A model generated the notes under the pieces. It saw nothing but the letters and a program-made list of their open reading frames with translations, had not been told where the DNA came from and made no database searches. Shown here piece by piece: positions 33,117 to 42,217 of a stretch of DNA of 64,000 nt. Numbering within the stretch: position 1 is the first letter of the stretch; the number at the start of each line of letters is the position of its first letter. The DNA is from Candidatus Zymogenaceae bacterium (GTDB taxonomy: Bacteria; Desulfobacterota; Zymogenia; Zymogenales; Zymogenaceae), in assembly GCA_016931225.1 (NCBI GenBank), contig JAFGFE010000046.1, positions 1-64,000 on the forward strand, read 5' to 3'. Both the position numbers and the translations under genes were made by a program.

Positions 33117-34643
33117 CTATTTTTTGAACTGATCCCTCAGCTGATATTTCAACACCTTTCCGGAGACGTTTCTCGGCAGCGCGTCAATTACCTCGAGCTT
33201 TCTGGGAATCTTATAGTCTGCGATCCGTGTTTTGAGAAATTCCCTCATTTCTTCGATGGTCATCTCTTCCCCCTCTTTTACCACAACCACCGCCGTTACC
33301 GTTTCCCCCCAGTCGGGATGGGGCAATCCGATGATGACGGCCTCCACCACCTTCGCGTTTTCATAGATGGCGTCCTCGACCTCCTTGCTGTACACGTTTT
33401 CACCGCCCGTGATGATCATGTCTTTCTTTCTGTCCACCAGGGTGATGTATCCCTCGTCGTCCATGACGCCCAGGTCTCCCGAATAGACCCAGCCGTCTTT
33501 TATGGCGTCGGCCGTGGCTTCGGGCCTCTTATAGTATCCCTTCATGATGGTGTCTCCCGACACAACCAGCTCGCCGACCACGTCCGGCTCCGTGATGGTG
33601 TTTCCCTTTTCATCGACAAGCCTCGACTCCATGTTCACCACATACTTCCCACCTGCCCCCGCCTTTCTGATCTGATCTTCGGGAAGGAGCGCGACCCCGC
33701 CGGGTCCCCCCTCGGTAAAGCCGCACATGCAGAAGAAATTTGTCGTCTTGAATTTCTCCATCATGTTTTTCACCGATTCCGCGGCCATGGGCGCCGCCCC
33801 GTATCCATAGAACCGCACGTGAGACAGGTCGTACTTATCGAAATCGGGGACTCCCATGAGCATGGTGTACATGATCGGCGCGCCGAAAAACTGCGTTATT
33901 TTTTCGTTCACCATGAGATCAAGGACCTTGTCGGGGGGCCAGAACTCCTTGTTCACCACGTGGGTGCACCCGAGATACGTCCCGGGATTCATGTAGAGGT
34001 TGAGCTCCGCGGAATGAAAGAGCGGCGCCGCATGAAGCAGCCTGTCTTTCGGATTCAACCCCACAAGACTCGCCATGGTGGTCGTGATGACCATCTGGCT
34101 GTGATGTAAGAGCACCGCGCCCTTCGGTCGTCCGGTCGTGCCCGAGGTGTAGATGATCTCGCTCTCATCAAACTCATCAACCGCAACGTTCGGCTCGTCT
34201 TTTGAACCTTTTGCGATCACCTCCTCAAGAGCATCACACCCCGTAAAACGACACGGGCCCGCGGAATAGAAATTTTTCACCTTTTTCAGGCGGCCCTTCA
34301 TCTCGATTATCGGTTCTTCAAAAATATCGTCAAAGATGACCGCCACCGAATCGCTGTCGTCGAAGATATATTCAGCTTCCGGGGCCGCCAGCCTGAAATT
34401 GACCGGGACGGCTATCCCGCCGGCCTTGACGATCCCATAGAAGGCAAGCATGAAGAGATCCGAGTTGAACATCCACATGGCGACCTTATCGCCTTTTCCG
34501 ACTCCCTGTTTGATAAGCTCATTCGAAATCGCATTCACCCGCTCGTTTACTTCTTTCCAGGTATACCGGTTCTTCTCGTAAATGATCCCCTCTTTGTCCG
34601 GTATCGTACGCGCATTCCGTGCGACCAGGCCTCCTAAATTCAT
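33117..34643 (-). CDS. AMP-forming acyl-CoA synthetase
   Basis: 508 residues. Motifs: IYTSGTTGRPKGAVLLHHSQ, the FTEGGPGG segment, WVYSGDLGVMDDEGYI, hinge DRKKDMIITGGENVYSKEVE, and C-terminal LPRNVSGKVLKYQL with the catalytic Lys. Full length. Likely activates a medium- or long-chain fatty acid or an aromatic acid; specificity is not readable. A stand-alone gene with its own terminator. Confidence 0.9.
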   Translation of the reverse strand: MNLGGLVARNARTIPDKEGIIYEKNRYTWKEVNERVNAISNELIKQGVGKGDKVAMWMFNSDLFMLAFYGIVKAGGIAVPVNFRLAAPEAEYIFDDSDSVAVIFDDIFEEPIIEMKGRLKKVKNFYSAGPCRFTGCDALEEVIAKGSKDEPNVAVDEFDESEIIYTSGTTGRPKGAVLLHHSQMVITTTMASLVGLNPKDRLLHAAPLFHSAELNLYMNPGTYLGCTHVVNKEFWPPDKVLDLMVNEKITQFFGAPIMYTMLMGVPDFDKYDLSHVRFYGYGAAPMAAESVKNMMEKFKTTNFFCMCGFTEGGPGGVALLPEDQIRKAGAGGKYVVNMESRLVDEKGNTITEPDVVGELVVSGDTIMKGYYKRPEATADAIKDGWVYSGDLGVMDDEGYITLVDRKKDMIITGGENVYSKEVEDAIYENAKVVEAVIIGLPHPDWGETVTAVVVVKEGEEMTIEEMREFLKTRIADYKIPRKLEVIDALPRNVSGKVLKYQLRDQFKK

Positions 34644-35088
34644 AATATTCCTCCGAAACAGATTAAAAAAGGTATGTGGGAAGCAAGATGTGAAGAGAAT
34701 ATCGAGATGCTGTTTTCAGATACTATTACTTTGGGTGTGAAAGTCAAGGAATTTCCATGCGGCGTGTGTGAGCGGGATTTTAGCACTGTGAACCTGTCGT
34801 GTATTCATTTCCCCTCTCTCGGCCTAGATATTCTCCCGTTGGAATGAGGGTGGTTTTTATGCATCTCCGTGTGTCCGAGAGGGCGGCCGCGCGCCGTCCC
34901 CCTGTCCATACATGCGGACGGCTCCTTTCTGACAAGGGACAAAATCCCGTTATCGGCCCACCTGTCCGGGAGGAACCCGGCTTTTTCAGTCGATGCGCGC
35001 CGCAACTATGACATTGACTTGCGACGGCATCTTGTAGATAATTCATATTAAATGGAGACGGAACTATTGTTTATCGAGGAGGTTCACT
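34644..35088. other. intergenic region with mscL promoter
   Basis: 445 bases between divergent genes. The mscL promoter is at 35014-35042. The G+C-rich centre (34890-35000) has small inverted repeats but no recognised RNA or gene. Confidence 0.5.
35014..35042 (+). promoter_or_regulatory. mscL promoter
   Basis: TTGACT (35014-35019), 17-base spacer, GATAAT (35037-35042); 46 bases to the ATG. Confidence 0.75.
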
Positions 35089-35484
35089 ATGTCAATGATA
35101 AAGGAATTCAAGGAATTCGCCGTACGCGGAAACGTGGTTGACATGGCGGTCGGTATCATCATCGGGGCGGCTTTTGGAAAGGTTGTCAGCTCGCTCGTCA
35201 GTGACGTGCTCATGCCGCCGATCGGGCTTGTTCTTGGCGGGGTCGATTTCTCAAATTTAATGTTCACCATGAAAGAAGGTGTCGGCGATATTGCCCCGGT
35301 GGCTATCAACTACGGAGTTTTCATCAATACCATCATCGACTTCCTGATCGTCGCATTTTCGATTTTCCTGGTTATCCGCGTGATAAACAGGTTTCAGAAA
35401 GAAAAGGAAGCCGAGCCTCCGAAACCCTCGGAACAGGAACGGCTTTTAACCGAAATTCGGGATCTCCTGAAAAAAAGTCCATGA
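35089..35484 (+). CDS. mscL: large-conductance mechanosensitive channel MscL
   Basis: 131 residues, normal length. N-terminal amphipathic helix ([20 protein letters not shown]), pore helix [20 protein letters not shown], second membrane helix ([20 protein letters not shown]) and cytoplasmic helix ([15 protein letters not shown]). Forms a homopentamer that opens under membrane tension and releases solutes after osmotic downshock. GAGGAGG precedes the start. Confidence 0.96.
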   Translation: MSMIKEFKEFAVRGNVVDMAVGIIIGAAFGKVVSSLVSDVLMPPIGLVLGGVDFSNLMFTMKEGVGDIAPVAINYGVFINTIIDFLIVAFSIFLVIRVINRFQKEKEAEPPKPSEQERLLTEIRDLLKKSP

Positions 35485-35519
35485 TCGGCACGTGCCCGAA
35501 TACACGAATTGATTCGACT

Positions 35520-35678
35520 GACTGCAAAAATGATAATGCACGACACCGCCGAGGAGAAGAAAAACCCGGCGCCCCGCGTGTCGTCTGTAATGATCCGGGC
35601 GTTCTTGAGGACCGAGAGACGCCGGGAAACGGCGGAGACGTCCGCGCCGAATATCTCCATCAGGTTATGGACGCACTT
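35520..35678 (-). pseudogene. arsR remnant
   Basis: A minus-strand translation retains KCVHNLMEIFGADVSAVSRR, LSVLKNARIITDDTRGA and VSCIIIF, matching the middle of the ArsR gene at 32301-32642 (CVHDLTEMIGADISTVSRHL and so on). The match is also strong at DNA level over about 150 bases. The N-terminal helices and a usable start are missing, and the C-terminus is replaced. It is a truncated duplicate lying between mscL and the AT-rich pentapeptide gene. Confidence 0.75.
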
Positions 35679-35768
35679 AAAGAAGCCTCCGAAACCGGCG
35701 GCCCTGAGAGGATACACTATACGGAATATACTAGACTTTTACACCTGACTTTTACAATTTACTATTTC

Positions 35769-37814
35769 TTATCTATCCTTTATTCTCCTAAACTTCCGAT
35801 TCATTGATAAAACAAACAGAGTGATAATAGCGATTCCAACAAGATTTTCAAATATTGTAATGCAGGCTGTAAAGAAATTCGCAGGGATTAAATCAGTAAA
35901 AGTCCTACCTAAAGTAAAGTTGCTAATGCTATATAATAAAGTGTTGCCTAGATCAGTCCAAAATTCTTTAGTAGGAGTCGAAAATTTGCATGCATAATTT
36001 ATAACATTTTCTGTATCGCAATTGTCTGTTTTCAATCCCCAAAAAAAGTATGGGAAAGTAAACAATATCATTGGAATAAAAATATAAATCAAAACTCTTG
36101 CAGGACGTTCTCCATATAAAGATATTTTTTTATATAACCAAAGAATGACCTTGTTGAAACAATTTTCATTCTCTTCATCCTTCCTACGCATTTCCATTTC
36201 ACCGATAAAAAAATCACCAGCTTCATGATATCTGCCTGTGGTTTCATATTTAAGGCTTAGCTGTGTATACAATTGCTTGGTTTTATATGCCTGATTTTGT
36301 ATTGGCTCTGATCCTTCTGGTTGTATCCTATCAAGTATTTTTTTTATAAATTCCTTAACTACATCCTCATCAATTTCTCGAATTCTTTTTAGATTTTCAT
36401 AGATTCTTCCCTTTTCTTCTGTTCTCACATTAAAAAACAATCTCATTAAGTATTTTCTCTCTGCTTTTTCTGAAACACTCAATATTATTTTTCTATATCT
36501 TTCATCTTTTCTTTGGTCTTTACTACTATTGTCTTTTAATTCATGCTTTCTTTTTATTTCTTTAATAATTTCTTCTTCGATTTTTACTTCTTTTTCATTT
36601 AAATCACCATAAGAATCATTTTCAACTCTCATTCTTATATCAGATATAGTATCCAATATTTTCATGTAACTCCGATCATGAAGGATTCTCACAATTTTAT
36701 CCAACACTTTATTTCTACTTTTAAAACAAAGTATCTCATCAAATATTTTATTTCTGTTTCCATAAAAAAAAGGCCGCCATTGCCATTTATTCCATCTAAT
36801 TTCCCTGGCCCATTTATTCCATCTGATTTCCCTAGCATCAATATGTCTCAAATAAGTTCCTGCAAATAGGCACAATGACATATCGACATTATCAAAAGTA
36901 ATTCGTCTCTTCAAATCTAGAAGCTCAACATTTCGAAAATCAATAATTGTGCCATTGTCAAAAACAGTGTCTTTGAATTCAATGGCAATCTTCTCTTCAA
37001 AAGTAGCGCCCTTAAAATCAATACCACCTAATAATGAAAAAAATGAATTTCCAAAAGAAAGTTTGCTTTCACCTTTAAACAGTGTATTTGAAAAATTTAC
37101 TCTATTTAATCGAATATCTCTTTCTGTGATCTTTTGATTTTCTATTTTTCCTATATCCCCGATAAAAGTCGTCCATTCGAAATTAATCCAATCCTTAGCA
37201 AACCCTTTGCCTTGGTGCAGATGAAACTCTGCCCAGTAAAAACTGGCTCCCGAAAAAAAACAGGCAAAGAAAAAAGTGGCTTGTCCACTCCCAGTAAATT
37301 TTGCTTTAGTAAAATCCGCATACTTATGGAATTTTGCTTCTATAAAGCACGTTCCATCACCATTACCATTAAACTGAAAACCCTGGAAATCTGCATCACA
37401 AAAAAATTCCGCACCATAAAAATTTGCGTCTTCAAATATAAATTCTTCACGTTCTATAAATTTCTCTTGTTGTATACTTAATTGTACCAACAAAGCTTTA
37501 AAAGAAAAAAACTCTGGAAAAACAAAACCTCTAAAATCAAATTTTTTTTCATTTTCTTCGTTTTCTTCAATAAACCTATCGCATAGTGCATTAATAAAAT
37601 CTTCTTCCTTATCTGGAAGCCTACTGTGGAAAACACAATATTCATCATCACCATCATATGTTGGTCTACCACATTCTTCACTTATAGATGCTGGTGATGC
37701 AGAATATTCAGGTGGTTTTCTATAATGATGAGTGTATTCTCTTGTTGCCCATTCATGTATACTCAACCTGTGTTTGCACGTATTTCTTGTTTTGGTCGTA
37801 TTATTTCCGTTCAT
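35769..37814 (-). CDS. pentapeptide-repeat protein with C-terminal two-helix membrane domain
   Basis: 681 residues, very AT-rich against its surroundings. N-terminal Cys/His motif (EECGRPTYDGDDEYCVFHSR), pentapeptide repeats of the A-x-F type at about 100-340 (DANFYGAEFFCDADFQGFQF, ADFTKAKF, GASFYWAEF), a charged helical region (400-560), then two hydrophobic helices (RVLIYIFIPMILFTFPYFFW and NLVGIAIITLFVLSMNRKF) around a pore-like loop. The layout resembles pentapeptide-linked ion channels, but no T-x-G-Y-G filter is seen. Start at 37814 with AGAGAG upstream; alternative at 37835. A 27-base tandem duplication lies inside. Likely horizontally acquired. Confidence 0.8.
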   Translation of the reverse strand: MNGNNTTKTRNTCKHRLSIHEWATREYTHHYRKPPEYSASPASISEECGRPTYDGDDEYCVFHSRLPDKEEDFINALCDRFIEENEENEKKFDFRGFVFPEFFSFKALLVQLSIQQEKFIEREEFIFEDANFYGAEFFCDADFQGFQFNGNGDGTCFIEAKFHKYADFTKAKFTGSGQATFFFACFFSGASFYWAEFHLHQGKGFAKDWINFEWTTFIGDIGKIENQKITERDIRLNRVNFSNTLFKGESKLSFGNSFFSLLGGIDFKGATFEEKIAIEFKDTVFDNGTIIDFRNVELLDLKRRITFDNVDMSLCLFAGTYLRHIDAREIRWNKWAREIRWNKWQWRPFFYGNRNKIFDEILCFKSRNKVLDKIVRILHDRSYMKILDTISDIRMRVENDSYGDLNEKEVKIEEEIIKEIKRKHELKDNSSKDQRKDERYRKIILSVSEKAERKYLMRLFFNVRTEEKGRIYENLKRIREIDEDVVKEFIKKILDRIQPEGSEPIQNQAYKTKQLYTQLSLKYETTGRYHEAGDFFIGEMEMRRKDEENENCFNKVILWLYKKISLYGERPARVLIYIFIPMILFTFPYFFWGLKTDNCDTENVINYACKFSTPTKEFWTDLGNTLLYSISNFTLGRTFTDLIPANFFTACITIFENLVGIAIITLFVLSMNRKFRRIKDR
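36783..36836 (-). repeat. 27-base tandem duplication inside the pentapeptide gene
   Basis: Two copies (36783-36809 and 36810-36836) differ at two bases and encode AREIRWNKW twice in a row. In frame, so the protein is lengthened by nine residues. Confidence 0.9.
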
Positions 37815-37956
37815 AGACTGGCACTCTCTATACAACTTAAAATTGTATCTTTTACTACATTATATATATCCTACTAATCTTACGGACATTATTATCAATA
37901 TTGCATATTTGTCAATAGATTTTCTGATTATATCTCATGTAATATTGTTATTGTTT

Positions 37957-37996
37957 TAAAAAAACCGCCCCGGCGGGATATCCCACCGGGGCGGTT
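37957..37996 (-). terminator. terminator after the LecA-like gene
   Basis: Minus strand: long stem AACCGCCCCGG / CCGGGGCGGTT extended by GGGATATCCC, followed by seven T, 39 bases past the stop. Confidence 0.88.
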
Positions 37997-38034
37997 GAAA
38001 TTTCAAATTGTTTTTCTTTTAGGGAATAGGCTGA

Positions 38035-38619
38035 TCAATCATCCACTTCTTCAACGGCCCCCTCCCCCGGTTCCACGCCGATGGTCACCTCGAAGGCGCC
38101 GGTGTTGTCCGAAAAGCATCCCTCGCAGTCGTTGAAGCCGATAAAGAGGGTCCCGCTCTTTGCCGCCAGGAAAGACAGCCCCCGCCCGATATCCATCACC
38201 TGTGCTTCCTGGTCGTCGGCGCCGCCCGCGATCTTCGCCACAAACGCCCGGAAGCCCTTTGCCACAGCGCCCTCGGCCATCACGTCGTCCGGGTCAATGT
38301 AGGGGGGGCATCCCTCCGCCCCGGCGCAGGGGGGCAGGATGTCGCTCGCCAGGGCCTGGATGGTCACCATGTCCCCTTCTTGAACCTCCAGGCCGGTGTC
38401 CAGCCAGGGGGTGGAAATCATATATATGATCATCATCGCCCCGCCGTCGGTTGTGCCGCCCACCGCCGCGTTGCCGACGATCTCGCCCTCAACGGCGTCT
38501 TCTTCCTGCCCCAAACTCGCGGCCGGGGTGACCGCCAGGACGAGTGCCGCGATGGTTATATATAATATAAGCAAAAGCGCATGGGACGTTTTATCGGAAA
38601 GGGCCTGTCGCCGTATCAT
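38035..38619 (-). CDS. secreted LecA/PA-IL-like lectin-domain protein
   Basis: 194 residues. Signal peptide (hydrophobic LLLILYITIAALVLAV, cleavage near AASLGQ). The rest resembles PA-IL-type calcium lectins: EVQEGDMVTIQALASDI, a PYIDPDDV segment, and the closing GTLFIGFNDCEGCFSDNTGAFEVTI type motif with Asn-Asp and Asp-Asn-x-G. Two Cys pairs (PPCAGAEGC, NDCEGC) may form disulfides. Probable sugar binding outside the cytoplasm; target unknown. It stands alone with its own terminator. Confidence 0.72.
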   Translation of the reverse strand: MIRRQALSDKTSHALLLILYITIAALVLAVTPAASLGQEEDAVEGEIVGNAAVGGTTDGGAMMIIYMISTPWLDTGLEVQEGDMVTIQALASDILPPCAGAEGCPPYIDPDDVMAEGAVAKGFRAFVAKIAGGADDQEAQVMDIGRGLSFLAAKSGTLFIGFNDCEGCFSDNTGAFEVTIGVEPGEGAVEEVDD

Positions 38620-38728
38620 ATTTTCATCTCCAAAAAAATAATATATTTCACTTGGGAAGCGTTTTCTCCGCTCCCACGGGACATATCATACCACAATCGG
38701 GCGCCCGTCGAAAATGAAAATCGCCCCG

Positions 38729-38748
38729 CCGGGGATGCGCATCCCCGG
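38729..38748 (-). terminator. palindrome downstream of panD
   Basis: Perfect 20-base palindrome (CCGGGGATGC / GCATCCCCGG) about 130 bases past panD, with only a weak T-rich tail on the minus strand (ATTTTCATTTTC). Possible terminator of the pan operon. Confidence 0.45.
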
Positions 38749-38876
38749 GAGACGATTTCGCTCATCATTCATACACGCAGCATCCAAACACGGGCACACG
38801 CCCAACCGCGCCGAAAGGAGCGGCATGCGTGAGGGCCCAGCATCGATGGAAACACACAGGCTACCGATTGTCACCC

Positions 38877-39278
38877 TTACGTGACCGCCGTCAGTCTCTT
38901 TCCCGCGGTCCTCTCCGTGCCGACGAGGTCCCGGACGATCCGGTTGTTTTCATCCACCAGGACGTGACGGGGGACGTGCTTTCTGGCGGCCTCGTCCTCC
39001 ATCCAGGCGAAACCCACGATGATCACCTCGTCGCCCTCGTGCATCAGCCGTGCGGCGGCGCCGTTGAGGCAGATCACCCCGGAGTCGGCATCGCCCTCGA
39101 TCACGTAGGTCTGAAGCCGGTTGCCGTTGGTGATGTTATACACCCAGACCTCCTCGTAGGGTATCAGGTCTGCGGCGTCCATGAGGGTGCGATCGATGGT
39201 GATGCTCCCCTCGTAGTCGATGTTCGCCTCCGTTACGGTGGCCCGATGGATCTTCGATTTGCAGATTGATCTTAACAT
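38877..39278 (-). CDS. panD: aspartate 1-decarboxylase precursor
   Basis: 133 residues. The self-cleavage site Gly24-Ser25 is present in DYEGSITI; Ser25 becomes the pyruvoyl group. Also [14 protein letters not shown] at the N-terminus and NGAAARL(M)HEGDEVIIV in the barrel. Makes beta-alanine from aspartate for pantothenate. Start overlaps panC by seven bases, so it is last in panB-panC-panD. Confidence 0.95.
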   Translation of the reverse strand: MLRSICKSKIHRATVTEANIDYEGSITIDRTLMDAADLIPYEEVWVYNITNGNRLQTYVIEGDADSGVICLNGAAARLMHEGDEVIIVGFAWMEDEAARKHVPRHVLVDENNRIVRDLVGTERTAGKRLTAVT

Positions 39279-40135
39279 TTTTCAAATTCCTCACCCAGCA
39301 CGGTATTGTCGATGAGTCTCGTATTTCCGATGTGCACCGCCATCGCCAGAAGTCCCTTGTCCCACACCACGCCCACCTGGTCCTGGATGGTTTCGGGATC
39401 GACTATCTTAACGTATTCGATGCGGGTAAGCTCCTCGTTCATGATCATGCCCACGGCCTTGTCGGTCAGGGCGCCCACCCGCCGCTCGCCGTTCTCGAAC
39501 TGCTCCCGGGTTGCCAGAATCGCCTTGTAGAGACACAGAGCCGCCTTTCGCTCCTTGGCCTTCAGGTACTGGTTCCGGGAGCTCATCGCCAGACCGTCGG
39601 CCTCACGGATGATGGGCATCCCGATGATCCCCACGTCCATGTTTAAATCCTTCACCATTCGCTCGATGACCTTGAGCTGCTGGAAGTCCTTGCGACCGAA
39701 GATGGCGATGTGGGGAAGAACACAGTTGAAGAGCTTCGCACAGACGGAGGCCACACCCCTGAAATGATCAGGCCGGTTTCGGCCGCACAGGTTCTCGGAT
39801 ACGCCCTCCACGGTCACGTAGGTATGGTAGGGATCCGGATACATCTCCTCCACCTTGGGCGCAAAGACCACGTTCACGCCGATCTCCTCCATAATCTTCA
39901 GGTCCCGATCCATGTCCCTGGGATACCGCTCGTAGTCCTCGTTGGGCCCGAATTGGGTGGGGTTGACGAAAACCGACGACACCAGCACGTCGCCCCGGCG
40001 CCGCCCCTCTTTCATGAGGGATGCGTGTCCGTCGTGCAGGAATCCCATCGTCGGGACGAGGGCGATAACTTTTCCCTCGACCCGCAAATCCTGGGAATAC
40101 GCCTGCATATCCTTGATCTTTTCGACAATTTCCAT
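39272..40135 (-). CDS. panC: pantothenate synthetase
   Basis: 287 residues. ATP-binding HIGH-like motif in [13 protein letters not shown], substrate segment [18 protein letters not shown], and the KMSKS-like region [13 protein letters not shown]. Joins pantoate and beta-alanine using ATP. The ATG at 40135 is preferred (GAGG five bases before); a GTG two codons upstream is possible. Follows panB by 103 bases. Confidence 0.95.
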   Translation of the reverse strand: MEIVEKIKDMQAYSQDLRVEGKVIALVPTMGFLHDGHASLMKEGRRRGDVLVSSVFVNPTQFGPNEDYERYPRDMDRDLKIMEEIGVNVVFAPKVEEMYPDPYHTYVTVEGVSENLCGRNRPDHFRGVASVCAKLFNCVLPHIAIFGRKDFQQLKVIERMVKDLNMDVGIIGMPIIREADGLAMSSRNQYLKAKERKAALCLYKAILATREQFENGERRVGALTDKAVGMIMNEELTRIEYVKIVDPETIQDQVGVVWDKGLLAMAVHIGNTRLIDNTVLGEEFEKC

Positions 40136-40238
40136 GTGCACCTCGTCCGGTTTTTGGTGTGCGGTAACACCCTGTTGCCGCCTGAGTCTGTCCGCTCTCT
40201 TTTCAAGTCTTCCCGCAGTATGGCACCGCGATCTGTTT

Positions 40239-41045
40239 TTACTTATACCAGTACTCCTCGGAGGGGAAGGTTCCGTCCTTCACCTCGGAGATATAGGCCT
40301 CCACCGCCTTGCGTGCCGGCTCCTGGAGGTTTGCATACTCCTTGACGAACCGGGGCCGCTTGCCGAAGGTCAGGCCCAGGATGTCGTGCATGACCAGCAC
40401 CTGGCCGTCGCATTGGAGCCCCGCGCCGATGCCGATGGTGGGGATGGAAACCGACTTCGTGATCTCCTCGGCCAGTCCCGGCGGAATCGCCTCCAGCACC
40501 AGGGAAAAGGCCCCGGCGTCCTCCACCGCCTTCGCGTCGTCCAAAAGCTTCTTCCTGCTCACGTCGTCACGCCCCTGCACCTTGAAGCCCCCCATGCGGT
40601 GCACCGACTGGGGCGTCAGGCCGATGTGCGCCATCACAGGGATATCCATCGAGGTAATGGCCTCAATGCGGTCTTTGACGTTCACCCCTCCCTCAAGCTT
40701 CACCGCCTCGGCGTATCCCTCCTTGATGAAGCGTCCGGCGTTCTTCACGGTCTCCTCGACCGAAACATGATAACTCATAAAGGGCATATCCCCCACCACC
40801 AGCGCCCGCGGCTTCGCTCTACTCACAGACCGGGTGTGGTAGATCATCTCGTCCATGGTGATGGGCAGCGTCGAGTCGTGCCCGGCGCATACGTTGGCGG
40901 CGCTGTCTCCCACAAGGATGACATCGATTCCCGCTTCTGAAAAAATCCGGGCGAAGGGGTAGTCATAGGCGGTAATCATGGTGATTTTTTCGCCCTTCTC
41001 CTTCATCTCCCCCAAAGTCAGGATCGTCACTTTCGCATCGCTCAT
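40239..41045 (-). CDS. panB: 3-methyl-2-oxobutanoate hydroxymethyltransferase
   Basis: 268 residues, normal length. Family motifs [39 protein letters not shown] (metal-binding Asp), [27 protein letters not shown] with the catalytic-site region, and [11 protein letters not shown]-type segment ([12 protein letters not shown]). Makes ketopantoate, the first committed step to CoA. The start at 41045 has AAGGGAT upstream; the longer frame crosses a terminator. Confidence 0.95.
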   Translation of the reverse strand: MSDAKVTILTLGEMKEKGEKITMITAYDYPFARIFSEAGIDVILVGDSAANVCAGHDSTLPITMDEMIYHTRSVSRAKPRALVVGDMPFMSYHVSVEETVKNAGRFIKEGYAEAVKLEGGVNVKDRIEAITSMDIPVMAHIGLTPQSVHRMGGFKVQGRDDVSRKKLLDDAKAVEDAGAFSLVLEAIPPGLAEEITKSVSIPTIGIGAGLQCDGQVLVMHDILGLTFGKRPRFVKEYANLQEPARKAVEAYISEVKDGTFPSEEYWYK

Positions 41046-41351
41046 TTGAGTATCCCTTTCTCTCTGAAATAAAAACGCCCTTCGTGCTTGGATCACGAAG
41101 GGCGTATAAAAGGACGGAATGATTTTAGGAAGATACATCGTGGGGGGACGCGGCCCGAAGGCGCGGGGACAACGCCCCTCCCTCATCGCGGCATGAAACC
41201 AATCGTTACCGAACGTCTCCTGACAGTAGTCATACTGACCTTCCATCGGATTGCTCGGTCCGTCTCTGTTTTCTGAGAGACGAAAGATGGTTCCCTACCG
41301 GATCCCATTTCTGTATCCCACCAATTCTTTCCCGTCCCGGTCACACCGCCG
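41046..41351. other. intergenic region between dNK and panB
   Basis: 306 bases. A strong minus-strand terminator (41069-41105) lies 24 bases before the panB start. No gene or riboswitch is recognised. A promoter for panB must lie within or just past the terminator, or panB depends on read-through. Confidence 0.5.
41069..41105 (-). terminator. terminator between dNK and panB
   Basis: 12-bp perfect stem (ACGCCCTTCGTG / CACGAAGGGCGT), 7-base loop, followed by TTTTTATTTC on the minus strand. Being just before panB, it could act as an attenuator for the pan genes. Confidence 0.85.
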
Positions 41352-41999
41352 TTAAGACGGCCCGGATCCAAGCGGTACGAAGTACTGGGTACCCGATTTA
41401 AACTCCCGAATCTCCCTGATAAGCTGCGCAAGGTCCTCCCGGTTGGATACGAAATCGATCTCCGTGGTATTGATCACCAACAGCGGGGTCTCGGCATAAT
41501 GAAAGAAAAACTCATTATACAGAGATATCAGATCTACCAGATACTGGGCGTCCAGGGACTTTTCATAGGAGATATCCCTGGCCCTGATCCTTCTCTGCAG
41601 CACCTCGACCTCGGCCTGGAGGTAAATAACCAGGTCCGGCCGGGGAATGCGCGGATCGAGCACGCCGAAGACCGTGTCATAGAGCATCAGCTCGTGTTCA
41701 TCCAGGGTCAGTTGGGCAAAGATGCGGTCCTTGGCAAACAGGTAGTCGCTGACGGTGGTCCTCTGAAAGAGGTCCGCCTGTCCCAGGTCAAGCTGCTGCT
41801 GATATCTCGACAGGAGAAAGAACAGCTGGGTCTTGAAGGCGTTCCTCTCTCGATCCCGGTAGAATTCGGGGAGAAACGGGTTGTCATCTACATTCTCAAA
41901 GAGCGTCCTGGCGTTAAATTCTTTCGCCAGCAGGGTCGCCAGGGAGGTCTTGCCCACACCAATGGGGCCTTCAATAACGATATATCTGGCCTTATGCAT
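41352..41999 (-). CDS. deoxynucleoside kinase family protein
   Basis: 215 residues. P-loop IEGPIGVGKTSLA at 9-21, FENVDDNPFLPEFY, the TVSDYLFAKDRIFA segment with the Asp-Arg pair, and the LID-region RRIRARDISYE. Phosphorylates deoxynucleosides for salvage. A gene of this family next to panBCD is, as I recall, a recurrent arrangement in Deltaproteobacteria. Ends at the terminator before panB. Confidence 0.9.
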   Translation of the reverse strand: MHKARYIVIEGPIGVGKTSLATLLAKEFNARTLFENVDDNPFLPEFYRDRERNAFKTQLFFLLSRYQQQLDLGQADLFQRTTVSDYLFAKDRIFAQLTLDEHELMLYDTVFGVLDPRIPRPDLVIYLQAEVEVLQRRIRARDISYEKSLDAQYLVDLISLYNEFFFHYAETPLLVINTTEIDFVSNREDLAQLIREIREFKSGTQYFVPLGSGPS

Positions 42000-42217
42000 A
42001 TGCCGTGAGGCACGGGTCCCCTGGGTGTCCCTTTATATGAACAGATACATTATATCACAAAACGTAAGATTTTCCTATACCATATACGTACAATCCTGTC
42101 CAGCATTTTTCACATATTTTTTTCATTTTTCACACACCGCGCCCGGTCGCGCGCCCGCACATCAAATTCGATACACACACCCGATCAATACGGCATCCCC
42201 ACGATTTTCCGCTGAAT

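Noticed and set aside
35394-35717. A functional ArsR-type gene after mscL
   Set aside because: It lacks the N-terminal helices and its C-terminus runs antisense to mscL; it fits a remnant better.
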